This document shows, one piece after another, positions 7,695 through 17,270 of a stretch of 64,000 nucleotides of DNA. A program made the position numbers and the translations under genes. The notes below the pieces were generated by a model. It was not told the DNA's origin. It saw nothing but the letters and a program-made list of their open reading frames with translations, and made no database searches. The DNA comes from JAXDAY01 sp034679345 (lineage in GTDB: Bacteria; Eisenbacteria; RBG-16-71-46; CAIMUX01; VGJL01), in assembly GCA_034679345.1 (NCBI GenBank), contig JAXDAY010000019.1, positions 124,001-188,000 of the forward strand. The letters run 5' to 3'. How positions within the stretch are numbered: position 1 is the first letter of the stretch; each line of letters begins with the position of its first letter.

Positions 7695-9959
7695 TTACGC
7701 GACCGGTACCGAATCTTCCGAGATGGGGATCAGGGTTTCCTTGGTCGCCACGAATGGGCCGCGGCGCATCGAGTTGTCCGCCCCGACCAAGGTGACCCGG
7801 AACCTGAACTCCTTGAGGGATGGATCCATGAGCGCGATCATCTGGCGCACCGGATCGACGGAGGCGGGCGTCAGCGTGATCCTCTCCTCGCGCCTGTAGT
7901 TGTTCGGCTCGTCCGCATACTGGATGTCGACGAATGCGGTGCGCGTCCTGGCGGCATCGAGCAGGGGCAGGAAGTCGATCTCGAGCGCGCTCGGGAACGG
8001 ATCGTCGATCGGAATGATGGACGCGCGCGAGGAAAAGGGGCCCTGCTCCCGAGTCGTGCCGTCCTTCAGGTGGTGCTTGAGCGAGAAGGTGTAGTCGCGA
8101 GCCTGCCGGTCCTCGATTCGGGCCCGGAACACCTGGGCCGGTGTGTCCTTCGTGAAGGTCAGGAACTTCTCGATGAGCGCGGCGCCTTCGCCTTGGCGGA
8201 TCTGCACATCGATGGAGTCGACGATCTGCCAATCGACTCGCGTCGGCTCCACCTGGATCTCGAGGAAGCCGAGATGCTCGTGCGGGTTCAGGATCAACGT
8301 GCGATCCTCGGTCCGACTCGCCGGCAGCTCATACGAGAAACGGGCGGCCTGCCACCCGGATTGGGGATCGAAGTGGAACTGCACTCCCTTCCGATAATCC
8401 GTGTCCAGACGCTTGTTCATGAAGACCTCGAAGCGCTTCGGCCCCTTGTCGGCGCGATCGAGAATGAGGTCGCCGTGCTTGAGCGTCGCGGGATCCGCGG
8501 GATCCCCGTAGTCCAGGGCGACATGGGCCGATGTGAGTCCGATGCGCTCGAAGTCGAAAGGAGCCTCGACGGAGACGGCGAAGGCGCGGAAGAACGGATC
8601 GTCGAGGTCGACCTCGACGAAGTGGCGGTCGCGCGCGAGATCGGCGACCAGGAGGCCGAAGAAACCTTGAGGCGCGTAGGTTCTCTGAACCGCTTCCGAA
8701 CGGTCGTAGACGACCTTGATGGTCTTGCGCTCCTCCTGGTGGACGGCCCGGAGCTTGAACGAGAGTCCGAATGGGCTCGATGCGCCCGCCGCCTGCCCCC
8801 CTCCGGCGGGAGTTCCGATGCCGGCCGGGAGATTTGCCTTCTGCGCGGGCGTCTTCGGCGCCGCCGCGCCGACGGGCGGCGTGGCGGCCGGGGGAAAACC
8901 GGTCCCTTCGGTAGGGCTGCCCGTCCCCGGCGCGGCCGGCGGGGCGAGGTTGAGCCCCTGCGCGACCGCCGCTCCTTGCCCGGTCCCCTCGGTGGGGGAG
9001 GCCGGCGGTTTCTTGACGGCGCCGGCCACGGCCCCGGCGGTCGCGCCCGGGTCCGGCTTGGGTGGCGCGGGGGGAAGGGGCGGCTTCAGCGCGGTGCCGC
9101 GCTTCAGGACCGCGTCGAGATCCTCCGCCTTCGGCATGCCGCCCTGGATCTGCCCGGGATTCAGGGTCGGCTCGAACCACTTGGTCAGGAGGTTGTTCTT
9201 GAAGAAGTCGAGCGCCCACTGCTCCTTCTCCTTCTCATCGGCCTCGCCCGTGAAGTCGAGGACCTTGATCTTGATCGCGCCGTCCTGGACCAGCTTCTCG
9301 AAGGCGGCGTCGATTCCGGCCCGCACGAAGTAGACCTGAGCCTCCACATTGGCGGCGAACTGGTTGTAGATGCGTTCCATCTCCGCCGTGATCTCGACGT
9401 GCAGGGCCGGGCGCATGCCGGTGTACTTGAGGTCGTAGATGACTCCGACCGGCTCCGTTCCCTGCTGGAACGCCTTCTCGATGATGATCGCTCCCTCCTG
9501 GCTCAGCGTGAGGCTGAAGGCGGCGTTGTTGTCGCCCGCGAGGGATGGAATCGTCGCGCCGAGCACCTTCTCCACGGCGCGGAACGTCCCGGGCGCGGCG
9601 GTCGATGCGGTGCCCCCCGACCCCTGCAGATCGAGGGCGATCACCTGCACGGTTCCCTCGTCGAACGGGGCCGCGGCGAGGCGCGGCTTGCGCGCGATCG
9701 ACCGGAGCTTCGAGAGGATGCGACGCTCGATCTCGGGGGTGAGCCTCAGCGCGGTCTCGAACATCAGGAAGCCGCCCCCCTTGGCGCCCCCCGCGACCGC
9801 CGCGGGCTTGAACTTGATGAAGGTGAATGCGGCGTGCCCGTCCTTCCGCCGGTTCAAGGCGACGGGACCAGGCAGATACCAGAACTGATCGGGATCGGCG
9901 TGATCCGGATAGACCGTGATCCCCTCGACGGTGATCGTTCGGCTCCCTAGCAACAGCAT
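7695..9959 (-). CDS. Large paralogue B: shared N-module, Pro/Ala/Gly linker, beta-rich C-terminal half
   Basis: This 754-aa protein is the closest relative of paralogue A. It begins MLLLGSRTITVEGITVYPDH, with GGAGGAG upstream of the ATG at 9959. Residues 1-280 are the shared N-module (GGGFLMF, FSLTLSQEG, MRPALHVEITA, FTGEADEKEKEQWALDFF). A low-complexity Pro/Ala/Gly/Thr linker (about 290-400) stands where A has the PEGA-like and OmpA-like domains and the proline run. The C-terminal half, from LSFKLRAVHQEERKT onwards, follows A almost residue for residue and consists of beta-strand-rich units ending in motifs such as DDPFP, FVDIQYAD and FRFRVTL. No signal peptide. Probably a structural subunit of the same assembly as A. 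Confidence 0.85.
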   Translation of the reverse strand: MLLLGSRTITVEGITVYPDHADPDQFWYLPGPVALNRRKDGHAAFTFIKFKPAAVAGGAKGGGFLMFETALRLTPEIERRILSKLRSIARKPRLAAAPFDEGTVQVIALDLQGSGGTASTAAPGTFRAVEKVLGATIPSLAGDNNAAFSLTLSQEGAIIIEKAFQQGTEPVGVIYDLKYTGMRPALHVEITAEMERIYNQFAANVEAQVYFVRAGIDAAFEKLVQDGAIKIKVLDFTGEADEKEKEQWALDFFKNNLLTKWFEPTLNPGQIQGGMPKAEDLDAVLKRGTALKPPLPPAPPKPDPGATAGAVAGAVKKPPASPTEGTGQGAAVAQGLNLAPPAAPGTGSPTEGTGFPPAATPPVGAAAPKTPAQKANLPAGIGTPAGGGQAAGASSPFGLSFKLRAVHQEERKTIKVVYDRSEAVQRTYAPQGFFGLLVADLARDRHFVEVDLDDPFFRAFAVSVEAPFDFERIGLTSAHVALDYGDPADPATLKHGDLILDRADKGPKRFEVFMNKRLDTDYRKGVQFHFDPQSGWQAARFSYELPASRTEDRTLILNPHEHLGFLEIQVEPTRVDWQIVDSIDVQIRQGEGAALIEKFLTFTKDTPAQVFRARIEDRQARDYTFSLKHHLKDGTTREQGPFSSRASIIPIDDPFPSALEIDFLPLLDAARTRTAFVDIQYADEPNNYRREERITLTPASVDPVRQMIALMDPSLKEFRFRVTLVGADNSMRRGPFVATKETLIPISEDSVPVA

Positions 9960-9995
9960 GAATCGCTCCTCCGTGTCCGTTCCACGCGCTCTCCG

Positions 9996-12302
9996 TCAGC
10001 CGGCGGCGACGCGGATCACCAGATCTTCCTCGTTGCTCGGCGTCCAGGGGGTCTCGCGAGCGAGCCCATTCGTGGCCCGCCGGCTCACCTGGAACTCGAA
10101 CCCCTCCGGGCCGCCGTTGACATAGTCGTACTCGAAGCTCGCAGTGTCGCCCGCCGCGCGAAAAACGAACGCATCCGCGAAGGAGAGTCCGTTGGCCGCA
10201 TCGACATACCGGGCGTTGACGGTGATCTCGCGAATCTGGGCCGCCGCGAAGTCGGCGGTCTCCGCGCGGAATGTGATGATCCGGTGCCCCTTCATGTCGC
10301 CGCGCACCGTGATCCGGCGCTCGAGAGTCGACGAGGTCGGGATCTCGGTCAGGGTCCCGTCCTTGCCGATCACCGTCACGCGGAAGTTGACGATCCGCTT
10401 CTGCGGATCCTGCAACGCGACTCGGAAGGTCTGGCTCGCCTTGGCGGTTTCACTGAACTCGAACGACGTCTCCTCGAGGATCCCATTGTCGTCATCGCGA
10501 TAGGAGACATCAACGAAGGCCCGGTCGACCTTCGTCCAGTCGAAGGCCGGGACGACCATGAGGTCGCGGATCGATGGAAACGGATCCCGCAAGACGATCC
10601 TCTCCTCATCCGTCTCGACGAAGTTCCGCTCGATGTCGTGATGGTTGACGCCCCGGAAGATCAGCTTGTAGGCGAACCGGGTCCGGTCCGGGTCCCGGAC
10701 GAAGAGCTTCAGCAAGCTCTCCGGATGGTCCTTGTCGATGAGGAAGTTGTCGTCCTGCTTGATCTTGTTCTCCGGATCGACATAGCGCGTCTGGACTTCG
10801 ACGTGGGAGTAGCGGTCGAAGGGGAAGTTGAGCGCCAGGATCGGCACCTGGATAATCGTGTACAGCTCACGGGGCACGATCTCCAGATTGTCGACGGTGA
10901 CGATCTCCTCCGGCGAGGTGAGCGAGATCGGGCGCTCGGTTCCATCGACTTCCTTGAAGTTGACCGTGAAGCGCCGCTTAACCTCCCGCCGCATGGCGCC
11001 GTTTTCCACGACGCTGGCCCACTCGATGTCTCCCTCGACGCGCGAGGGGTCGAGGATGAGGTTCTTCGGCTCGTTCTTGTAGTCGAGGCTCACGTTCAGC
11101 GATGCGATCGAGTCCGCCGCGAAATCGGCGCGGGAGATCAGATGGATCTTCCGCTTCTGGAACCATGGATCGTCGGTGTCGACCGAGAGGACGAAGCGTT
11201 CCATGTCCGTCCCGCTGTCGCGGAGGAGCCTGAAGAAGCCGGAGAGATGCCCTTGGGGGTAGATCGTGCGCTTGACCGTCGTGCGCTCCCGCATGTTCAC
11301 ATCGAGGCGCTTCCTGTCGATCCGCGTGATGTCGGCCTTGCTGTAGCTGAAGGCCTTGCTCTCGCTCAAGCCTCCGGATGCGATGAGCTGGATGATCCGT
11401 CCGGCGGTCTGGACCCCGCTGGATCGGCTGTCCTCGCGGGGCATCGGCTCGAGGCTGGGCTTGAAGAAGGTTTCGGTGATCATGTCCTGCACATCCGCGA
11501 CCGCCTGGTCGCGGCGGCCGAGGACGCCGCTGGCATCCTCGCCTTCGGGGACGAAGGTGTCGACCTCGATCACGATCGCCTGGTCCTCGATCAGCTTGTC
11601 CACGATCTTGTCGATCTGCGATTGGAAGATCAGGGGGATGCGGGCGGAGAAGTGCTCCTCCAGGTGCTTCTGGACGCGATCCCAATCCGCCTGGACGCGG
11701 ACGTTGTAGGCGGGGCGCAGGGCGAGGAAGTCGAGGGAGTAGACGATCCCGATGGGGGCGATCTCCCCGCGCATCGCGGCCTCGAGGATCGTCACGCCGC
11801 GCTGGGAGAGCTGAACGGAGAAGGCGGCGCGATTGTCGCCGTAAAGGGAAGGTTTCGCGGCTTGCTCGGCCTTGAGCACGAACTTCTCCATGGCGGCGCC
11901 CTCGCCCGGCGGGGGAGGCGCGGGGGATCCGGGGCCGGGCGGCGGAGGCGGCTCGGCGTGATCGAACAGCAGCAGCCGCACCGTGCCGTCGATGAGCGGC
12001 ACCGGGGCGAGGCGCGGCCTCTCGGGAAGCGACTCCCGCGACTTGAGCTGGCGGGTCACATCGTCCAGGAGATCGGGGTCGATCCCCAGGTCGACGTCGA
12101 AGTTGAGGAAGCCCCCGTTCCCGGCGCTTCCGCGGAACTTGATCACCTGGAGCTGCGGAACGCGGATGTTCCCGGCGCCGGGATCGACGACCGTCGTGAG
12201 TCGAGGCCCCAGGGGCAGGTAATACCACTGGAGAGGGTCTGCGTGATCCCGGAAGACCGAGACGCCCTCGATCATGTGGAGAGGTGGTTCGAGATAGAGC
12301 AT
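9996..12302 (-). CDS. Large paralogue C: shared N-module plus beta-rich repeats
   Basis: The 768-aa protein starts at the ATG at 12302 (AGAGGAAGG upstream); the frame stays open further but reads as low-complexity Arg/Ser/Pro. The N-module is recognisable from MLYLEPPLHMIEGVSVFRDH, GGFLNFDVDL, PSLYGDNRAAFSVQLSQRG and LRPAYNVRVQADWDRV, though more diverged than the A/B pair. The rest is a series of beta-rich units with recurring features: DDPWF or DPFPSIRD, F(V)DVSYRDDDNG or YVDPENK, then a strand with F-x-V or R-x-F. This pattern suggests tandem Ig-like sandwiches of about 90-100 residues. There is no OmpA-like insert, proline run or signal peptide. It lies 16 bp after D and 36 bp before B. 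Confidence 0.82.
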   Translation of the reverse strand: MLYLEPPLHMIEGVSVFRDHADPLQWYYLPLGPRLTTVVDPGAGNIRVPQLQVIKFRGSAGNGGFLNFDVDLGIDPDLLDDVTRQLKSRESLPERPRLAPVPLIDGTVRLLLFDHAEPPPPPGPGSPAPPPPGEGAAMEKFVLKAEQAAKPSLYGDNRAAFSVQLSQRGVTILEAAMRGEIAPIGIVYSLDFLALRPAYNVRVQADWDRVQKHLEEHFSARIPLIFQSQIDKIVDKLIEDQAIVIEVDTFVPEGEDASGVLGRRDQAVADVQDMITETFFKPSLEPMPREDSRSSGVQTAGRIIQLIASGGLSESKAFSYSKADITRIDRKRLDVNMRERTTVKRTIYPQGHLSGFFRLLRDSGTDMERFVLSVDTDDPWFQKRKIHLISRADFAADSIASLNVSLDYKNEPKNLILDPSRVEGDIEWASVVENGAMRREVKRRFTVNFKEVDGTERPISLTSPEEIVTVDNLEIVPRELYTIIQVPILALNFPFDRYSHVEVQTRYVDPENKIKQDDNFLIDKDHPESLLKLFVRDPDRTRFAYKLIFRGVNHHDIERNFVETDEERIVLRDPFPSIRDLMVVPAFDWTKVDRAFVDVSYRDDDNGILEETSFEFSETAKASQTFRVALQDPQKRIVNFRVTVIGKDGTLTEIPTSSTLERRITVRGDMKGHRIITFRAETADFAAAQIREITVNARYVDAANGLSFADAFVFRAAGDTASFEYDYVNGGPEGFEFQVSRRATNGLARETPWTPSNEEDLVIRVAAG

Positions 12303-12318
12303 CGAGTCGCCTTCCTCT

Positions 12319-14496
12319 CTACGCCGGCTTCGCCGGGAGGACGATCGTCTCCTCGGTCGTCGTGGCGGGGGCGATCTTGCCGCTCGATCCGTCCGCCATG
12401 AAGTAGGAGGCGCTCCACTCGTAGCCCTTCTTCGTCTTGTCCTTGTACGGGAAGTTCCAGGTTTGCGCTCCCGCCGCATCCTGCTTGAAGACCAGGTCCC
12501 CGGACTCCTCGATTCCGTTCGCTTCGTCCCGATAGCGGAGCATCACCTTGACGAGCTTCACGGCGGTGAAGTCGATCAGGTCAGCCATCACCTGGACCGG
12601 CTGTGCGAGGAGCACGTCCCCGAGCATGATCGTGTCCTTCTTTGCCTCGGTCTCCGGGACCTCCTGGACGGTTCCGTCCTTGAAGGTGATGTTCGCCGAG
12701 TACGTCAGCTTCCCGCCCGCCGCGTCGATGACGGGAAAGACCCAATCGAAGAAAGTGCTCCCGGCATTCAGGGCGACGGAGTGGCTCTGGGTGTAGTTGT
12801 TCTTCTCGTCGTGGTACTTCAAGTCGACGAAGATCGCCTCGATCCGGTTCGCGAAGTCGCCGAAGCCGCGGATGCCCACCGTCCGCGTCGCGCTGAACGG
12901 GTCGTTGATGAAGATCCTCGGCGAGAGGGTCGATTGCCAGTCGGTGACGAACTCCCGTCCGTCCGCCATGAAGTACTTCACCTGGTAGCGCACGGGTTCG
13001 GACTTGGGGTGGAAGATCACCTGCACCCAGCGATGGGAGGTGTGATCCTTGTCCAGGCGGAAGACCTGCTCCGCGGGCGGGATCTGACGGCCGGGGTCCT
13101 CGTACTTCAGGGTCACCTGCGCTTCCTTGACCTGCGTGAAGTTCAGATCCCCCGTGGAGACTTCCAGGAGGAGGATCCCGGTGTCGCCGACGTTGATCGT
13201 GAGAAACCGCTCGTCCGTCTCGACTGGCTTGGACTCGAAGCGCTGGGACGATCCCTTGTAGTTCACCTGGTAGGAGTAGGTGTACTTGTAGCTGTCGTTG
13301 GCGATGAAGGTGGTGAACTTGTCGACGTCCTCGGGCTTGCGCAGGCTGCTCTCCTTCACGGCGTGCTCGGTGCCCTGCTTGTACTCGAGCTTCACCTCGA
13401 TGGAGTCGAGGGGGAGGCTCTCGAAATCGGCGTTCGCGCGGATGTTCACGGTCAACTGCCGGAAGAACGGATCGTTCAGATCGACCGTCTTCGCGAAGTC
13501 GGCCCACTTGACTCCCGGAAGCGATGTGATGTTTGGGAGAGTCCCGCGCGGCGCGGGGTTCCACTCCATCACCATCCCTTCGCGGTAGTGGCGGTTGATG
13601 TCGACAATGCGCTCCGAGCGTATGTCCCGCTCGATGTTCTCGAAATCGTGCTCGGTGTAGAGCTTCTGGGCTTCCTTCGGATCCTGGGCCGCAATCTCGC
13701 CCAGGACATTTCGGGCGATGGCGGCCTCCAGACTGGACCACGCCCAATCCCGCACCGCGTCGATGATCTTTCGATCGGTGACGGCGCCTGGGTCGATGTT
13801 GACGCCCATCATGTCGGTCTGGGTCATCTTCTCCCGCACGGTCTCGCGGTAGTCGTCCTCGCTCCAGAACCGCTCCTCGACATTGATCGTCTGGCGGAAC
13901 TCCATCACCTTGGAGGCATGGAACCAGGCGTGGACGGTGACCGGCGGGAGCTTCACCGGGAGCCAGAGGTCGTAGTTCACCTGCACGACGCCCCCCTTGT
14001 CCTGGAGCGCCTGCTCCGCCAGCGTGGCGCCCTCGGGGGAAAGCTCGACGGTGAACGGGGTCACCATCTTCCCGTAGAGGGACGGCGCGCCGGGGTTCTG
14101 GACCTTCTCGACCAACGCGCCGCCGCTGTCCAGGAACTGGAGGCTCGAGGTCCCGCGGAGGAAGTTGAACTGGCCGATCTTCGCCTCGGGCGCCGGCGTC
14201 GTCTGCCCCGCGCGGCGCCACTGGTCGGTGATCCGCTTCTGGAGCTGCTCCTTGATCGATCCCAGCTTGTCGTCCGGCACGACGAACTCGACGTCGAAGA
14301 TCAGGAAGCCGCCCCCCTTCTTTCCGTCGGGACGATCGACGGGGAATCTGTACTTCAGGAACTTGAAGACCGGCATATTGTTGTCGTCCATGCGGAAGCG
14401 CGGCTGAGCCGGCAGCACATAGAACATCGTCCAGTCCCGTTCGTCACGATATGTCGTGAGGCCCTCGAGGACCTCCGGCTTGTCCCACAGAAGCAT
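12319..14496 (-). CDS. Large paralogue D: shared N-module plus beta-rich repeats
   Basis: The 725-aa protein starts at the ATG at 14496 with AAGGAG upstream. The N-module is visible as MLLWDKPEVLEGLTTYRDER, FYVLPAQPRFR, GGGFLIFDVEF, PSLYGKMVTPFTVELSPEG and VQVNYDLWLPVKLPPVTV. A helical stretch follows (about 200-290, rich in E/D/R). The second half carries at least four similar beta units, each with a Y-x-D/H-E-x-N turn (LKYEDPGRQ, LKYHDEKNNY, LRYRDEANGIEE), a W-containing strand and a final F/Y-MADG turn (KYFMADGRE, SYFMADGSS). These repeats are clearest here among the paralogues. No signal peptide or membrane segment. It lies 27 bp after the short paralogue. Confidence 0.83.
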   Translation of the reverse strand: MLLWDKPEVLEGLTTYRDERDWTMFYVLPAQPRFRMDDNNMPVFKFLKYRFPVDRPDGKKGGGFLIFDVEFVVPDDKLGSIKEQLQKRITDQWRRAGQTTPAPEAKIGQFNFLRGTSSLQFLDSGGALVEKVQNPGAPSLYGKMVTPFTVELSPEGATLAEQALQDKGGVVQVNYDLWLPVKLPPVTVHAWFHASKVMEFRQTINVEERFWSEDDYRETVREKMTQTDMMGVNIDPGAVTDRKIIDAVRDWAWSSLEAAIARNVLGEIAAQDPKEAQKLYTEHDFENIERDIRSERIVDINRHYREGMVMEWNPAPRGTLPNITSLPGVKWADFAKTVDLNDPFFRQLTVNIRANADFESLPLDSIEVKLEYKQGTEHAVKESSLRKPEDVDKFTTFIANDSYKYTYSYQVNYKGSSQRFESKPVETDERFLTINVGDTGILLLEVSTGDLNFTQVKEAQVTLKYEDPGRQIPPAEQVFRLDKDHTSHRWVQVIFHPKSEPVRYQVKYFMADGREFVTDWQSTLSPRIFINDPFSATRTVGIRGFGDFANRIEAIFVDLKYHDEKNNYTQSHSVALNAGSTFFDWVFPVIDAAGGKLTYSANITFKDGTVQEVPETEAKKDTIMLGDVLLAQPVQVMADLIDFTAVKLVKVMLRYRDEANGIEESGDLVFKQDAAGAQTWNFPYKDKTKKGYEWSASYFMADGSSGKIAPATTTEETIVLPAKPA

Positions 14497-14523
14497 CTCC
14501 GGTCTCCTTTCTTGCGAGCGGAT

Positions 14524-15408
14524 CTATCCGAGGGGATGGATGTGGTCGGTGGCGGCGCGGCCGGCGAACCAATCGGCAATGTCGCACCGGATCTGGAATG
14601 GAAGGTCTTCCCGGTGATCGTGGCGTATGCCCGCGTCGAACCGCGCGGCCGCGAGGTCGCGGTCCGGCGGCGTCGACTGGGCGAGCTTCAGCAGCAATGA
14701 GGCGGCGGCGCGGTCCAGGCTCGTGAGGAGCTCGGCGCGATCCTCGGGTCCGAGTCGATCGAGTTGCGACTCGTCGAGCTTCAGGTGTCCCGACTCCAGA
14801 GCGCGGGCGATCATGCGGATGGCGGCATCGAGATCGGCGGAGGGCGACTCCGCCAGGCTCCGCGTCTCCTCTCGAAGATCCCCGCCCAGGGAGACGGTGA
14901 TCCGGCGCACCTGCGGTCTCGTGCCCGCATAGGTCAAGAACAGACGCCCCTTGTTTCCGTTCAGGGCCGCGACGACGGGAGGCGTTTGCCGCGCGTCGAG
15001 CTTCACGTTGAAGATCGCGGCGTAGGGGGGCGCGCCCGCCGACTTTGCGCTCGCCAGCAAAGCGGGCTCCGCCCGCTCCTCTCCCGCGTGGAGGTGGACC
15101 GCGTCGATCGTGACCGGGGCGGGGAGGAGGCGGAGCGCCGATGGTTGCGCGGCGACCGCCGGATCTCGTTCGGCGAGCAGCTTTCGTATCCGCTCGAGGG
15201 TCGGCTCCGGCACGGACCAATGGGCGCCGAGCTGCAGGATCCCGCTCTCGGCGGCGAGCCAGAGCTGGACCGACGGCCGGCCTTGCGGATCGGTCTCCGG
15301 AAGCGGGGAGCCCGGGACATAGAGATACGAGCCCGGCTGCTCGGGATCCGGGGCGATGGAGACCCCATCGATCGCTTCTTCCATTCCGGCGATGCCGATG
15401 CCGCTCAT
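14524..15408 (-). CDS. Short paralogue with shared N-module only
   Basis: The 294-aa protein starts at ATG 15408, which shares the tetranucleotide ATGA with the stop of the preceding gene; GGAGG lies eight bases before it. The start (AIDGVSIAPDPEQPGSYLYVPG) parallels the 'EGhxhYxDxxD...YYLP' opening of paralogues A-D. The central AAIFNVKLDARQ...AALNGNKGRLFLTYAGTRPQV parallels their FSLTLSQEG...AL...YDLKYTGMRPAL core. The beta-rich C-terminal half is absent; instead the protein ends in a helical segment (LDAAIRMIARALESG...LLKLAQ) and DLPFQIRCDIADWFAG. It could cap or regulate the larger relatives. I infer homology from these patterns; overall identity is low. Confidence 0.72.
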   Translation of the reverse strand: MSGIGIAGMEEAIDGVSIAPDPEQPGSYLYVPGSPLPETDPQGRPSVQLWLAAESGILQLGAHWSVPEPTLERIRKLLAERDPAVAAQPSALRLLPAPVTIDAVHLHAGEERAEPALLASAKSAGAPPYAAIFNVKLDARQTPPVVAALNGNKGRLFLTYAGTRPQVRRITVSLGGDLREETRSLAESPSADLDAAIRMIARALESGHLKLDESQLDRLGPEDRAELLTSLDRAAASLLLKLAQSTPPDRDLAAARFDAGIRHDHREDLPFQIRCDIADWFAGRAATDHIHPLG

Positions 15409-17270
15409 CCCTTGCCTCCTCCTCCCGCCGCGACGCGGGCGTCGACTTGCAGCGGGGCGAACGGCGACTGAGGATCGGACCAGGGGAGCGACTCGCCTTC
15501 CGAGCGGACACGGAAGCGGTAGCCGGGGCGGAATGGGGAGGTGGCGATGTATCGCCACTCCTTGCGCGACTGATTCCGCGTGAGCGCGACCGTCCCCGCG
15601 GCTCCGGCTTCCGCCTCCCTCCCCTCCGGGACGAGGTCGATGGCGACGATCTCAGCGGCGCCGGGGGCGTCGAATCCGCAGACGACCTCGATCGCGTGCG
15701 GTCCGTACTCCGGGAAGGAGGGGAGACCCAAGCGGATCGAGCGGGCCGGCAGCGGCCCCAGCGTGAGCGGAATCCCCGCCTCCCGGGGACGAGCCTGGAT
15801 CTCGAGGAGCGGTTCCGCCGCCTCGCGCGGGAGGGGGACCGCCGCGTCGCGGTCCGACGGGCCGATGGTGAAGCGGACTTCGCCCGTGGACCAGCGGCAG
15901 CTCCCGGCGATCTCCGCGAGCTCGAGGAGATCGCGTTCCGCCTCGATCACGAGAAGGCGAATCGGGAAGTCGTCGACCGAGAGGCGCAGCCGTTCGTCGC
16001 TGGAATCGATCTCATCGCCGTCGATGCGACGGGGGCCGGAGGTCTCTTCGATCATGACGAAGGTCCTGTACCGATAACGGAGCGGCTCCGCCGGCGAAAG
16101 CCGCAGCAGGACCGTCGCCGCGTCGTCCGGAGGATTGAGCTCCGCCGATGCGACCTGCGCCTGGGGTCGCGCGGGGGGCGCGGCCGGCGCGTGAAGGCTC
16201 ACTCCGGCGACGGGCACCATCGCGCGATTCTCCGGCAGGTTGGCGGTGATCCGGATCGCGTGCACTCCGCTTGCGATCGGCGGCACGATCACCGGCGGCG
16301 GGACGATCGCCTGGAGCCCCGCCGTGGCGATCGCCTGGCGAGCAGCGTCGAGCGGGTTCATGCCGAGCACGAGCGGCCGGAATGTCATCTCGGGTTCCGC
16401 CAGGTCCCAGATCGATTGGCCCGATGCGGTCTCAGCCGCACTCTGCCGGAGCGCGAGGTAGGTGGACGCGACGGCTTGCGGGTCGGCGGGAGTCTGCTCC
16501 GCCGGCGCGGGGACGAACGCGGCCATTCGCGAGCGGATCCGATCGAGGATGGCCAGCGCATACTGCCGGCGCTCCCCCGGGTCTCCGTCGGGAACGAGGC
16601 CCAGCGATGTGGGGTCGATCTCGAGCATTCCGAGGATCCTCTCCCGGGGGATCCTCCCCTCAGCATCCGCGTGCGCCGCGAGGGCCTTCGCGAGGACGGA
16701 TGGATCGAACCGGACGCGGAGGGCGACGCGCTGGGCCACACCGAGGACTTCCATTTCCGCCCTGGCGGAGACAGGCAGCGATCGCTCCGTGAGCAGGCTC
16801 TGAACAAAGGCCGCCCCCTCGAGGGTGAGGCGCGCGTCGTAGCGCGCGCCGTCCAGGCCGTTCCACGCCAGCGGGACCGGCGATGCGAGGGCGCCTGGGA
16901 ATCCGGCGGCTTCCGCTTGCGGCGTCATGCGGAGATAGCCCGAATGGAATGCGACCGGCTCGAGCCTGCCCTGCGGGACACGGGAGCGGAGAACTTCGAG
17001 TCCGTGGGCGAAGTCGTAGACCGGTTTGAGCCGCAACTCGAAGATCGCGAAGGGCTCGGGGGGAAGCATGGGGTTCACTGGCCTCGTCACGCGGAGACAC
17101 ACCTGGGGGATCCCGTTCGAATCCCGCGCGAGGTCGAGACTCGACGGCGCCATGTAGGCCGGCGCGTCCGGCCGCTGAAACGCGGGCAGGACCAGGAAGG
17201 CCCCATCGGGCATCGCGGATGAGAAGTCGGGCGCGCCGATGGGGTTCATTGGGGTCTTACCGTCGCACAT
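15405..17270 (-). CDS. Diverged paralogue of the shared N-module family
   Basis: This 621-aa protein has no recognised family name. The opening (PDGAFLVLPAFQRPD), PFAIFELRLKP and ARLTLEGAAFVQSLLTERS...RVALRVRFDPSVLAKAL follow, in order, the motifs of the N-module in paralogues A-D. A helical, Ala-rich middle follows, then a beta-rich C-terminal part ending WRYIATSPFRPGYRFRVRSEG. Two starts are possible: ATG 17270, overlapping the upstream gene by 14 bp, or ATG 17249, seven bases after that gene's stop. Neither has a strong ribosome binding site, and coupling to the upstream gene is likely. The stop overlaps the next start as ATGA. No signal peptide. Confidence 0.75.
   Translation of the reverse strand: MCDGKTPMNPIGAPDFSSAMPDGAFLVLPAFQRPDAPAYMAPSSLDLARDSNGIPQVCLRVTRPVNPMLPPEPFAIFELRLKPVYDFAHGLEVLRSRVPQGRLEPVAFHSGYLRMTPQAEAAGFPGALASPVPLAWNGLDGARYDARLTLEGAAFVQSLLTERSLPVSARAEMEVLGVAQRVALRVRFDPSVLAKALAAHADAEGRIPRERILGMLEIDPTSLGLVPDGDPGERRQYALAILDRIRSRMAAFVPAPAEQTPADPQAVASTYLALRQSAAETASGQSIWDLAEPEMTFRPLVLGMNPLDAARQAIATAGLQAIVPPPVIVPPIASGVHAIRITANLPENRAMVPVAGVSLHAPAAPPARPQAQVASAELNPPDDAATVLLRLSPAEPLRYRYRTFVMIEETSGPRRIDGDEIDSSDERLRLSVDDFPIRLLVIEAERDLLELAEIAGSCRWSTGEVRFTIGPSDRDAAVPLPREAAEPLLEIQARPREAGIPLTLGPLPARSIRLGLPSFPEYGPHAIEVVCGFDAPGAAEIVAIDLVPEGREAEAGAAGTVALTRNQSRKEWRYIATSPFRPGYRFRVRSEGESLPWSDPQSPFAPLQVDARVAAGGGGKG

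Noticed and set aside
4206..14700. Very long plus-strand open frames opposite the operon (for example 4206-5993, 7416-9950, 10284-12401, 12463-14700)
   Set aside because: They are mirror frames of GC-rich genes, made of Asp/Arg/Glu/Leu-rich text without domains; the minus-strand products have conserved motifs, paralogues and ribosome binding sites.
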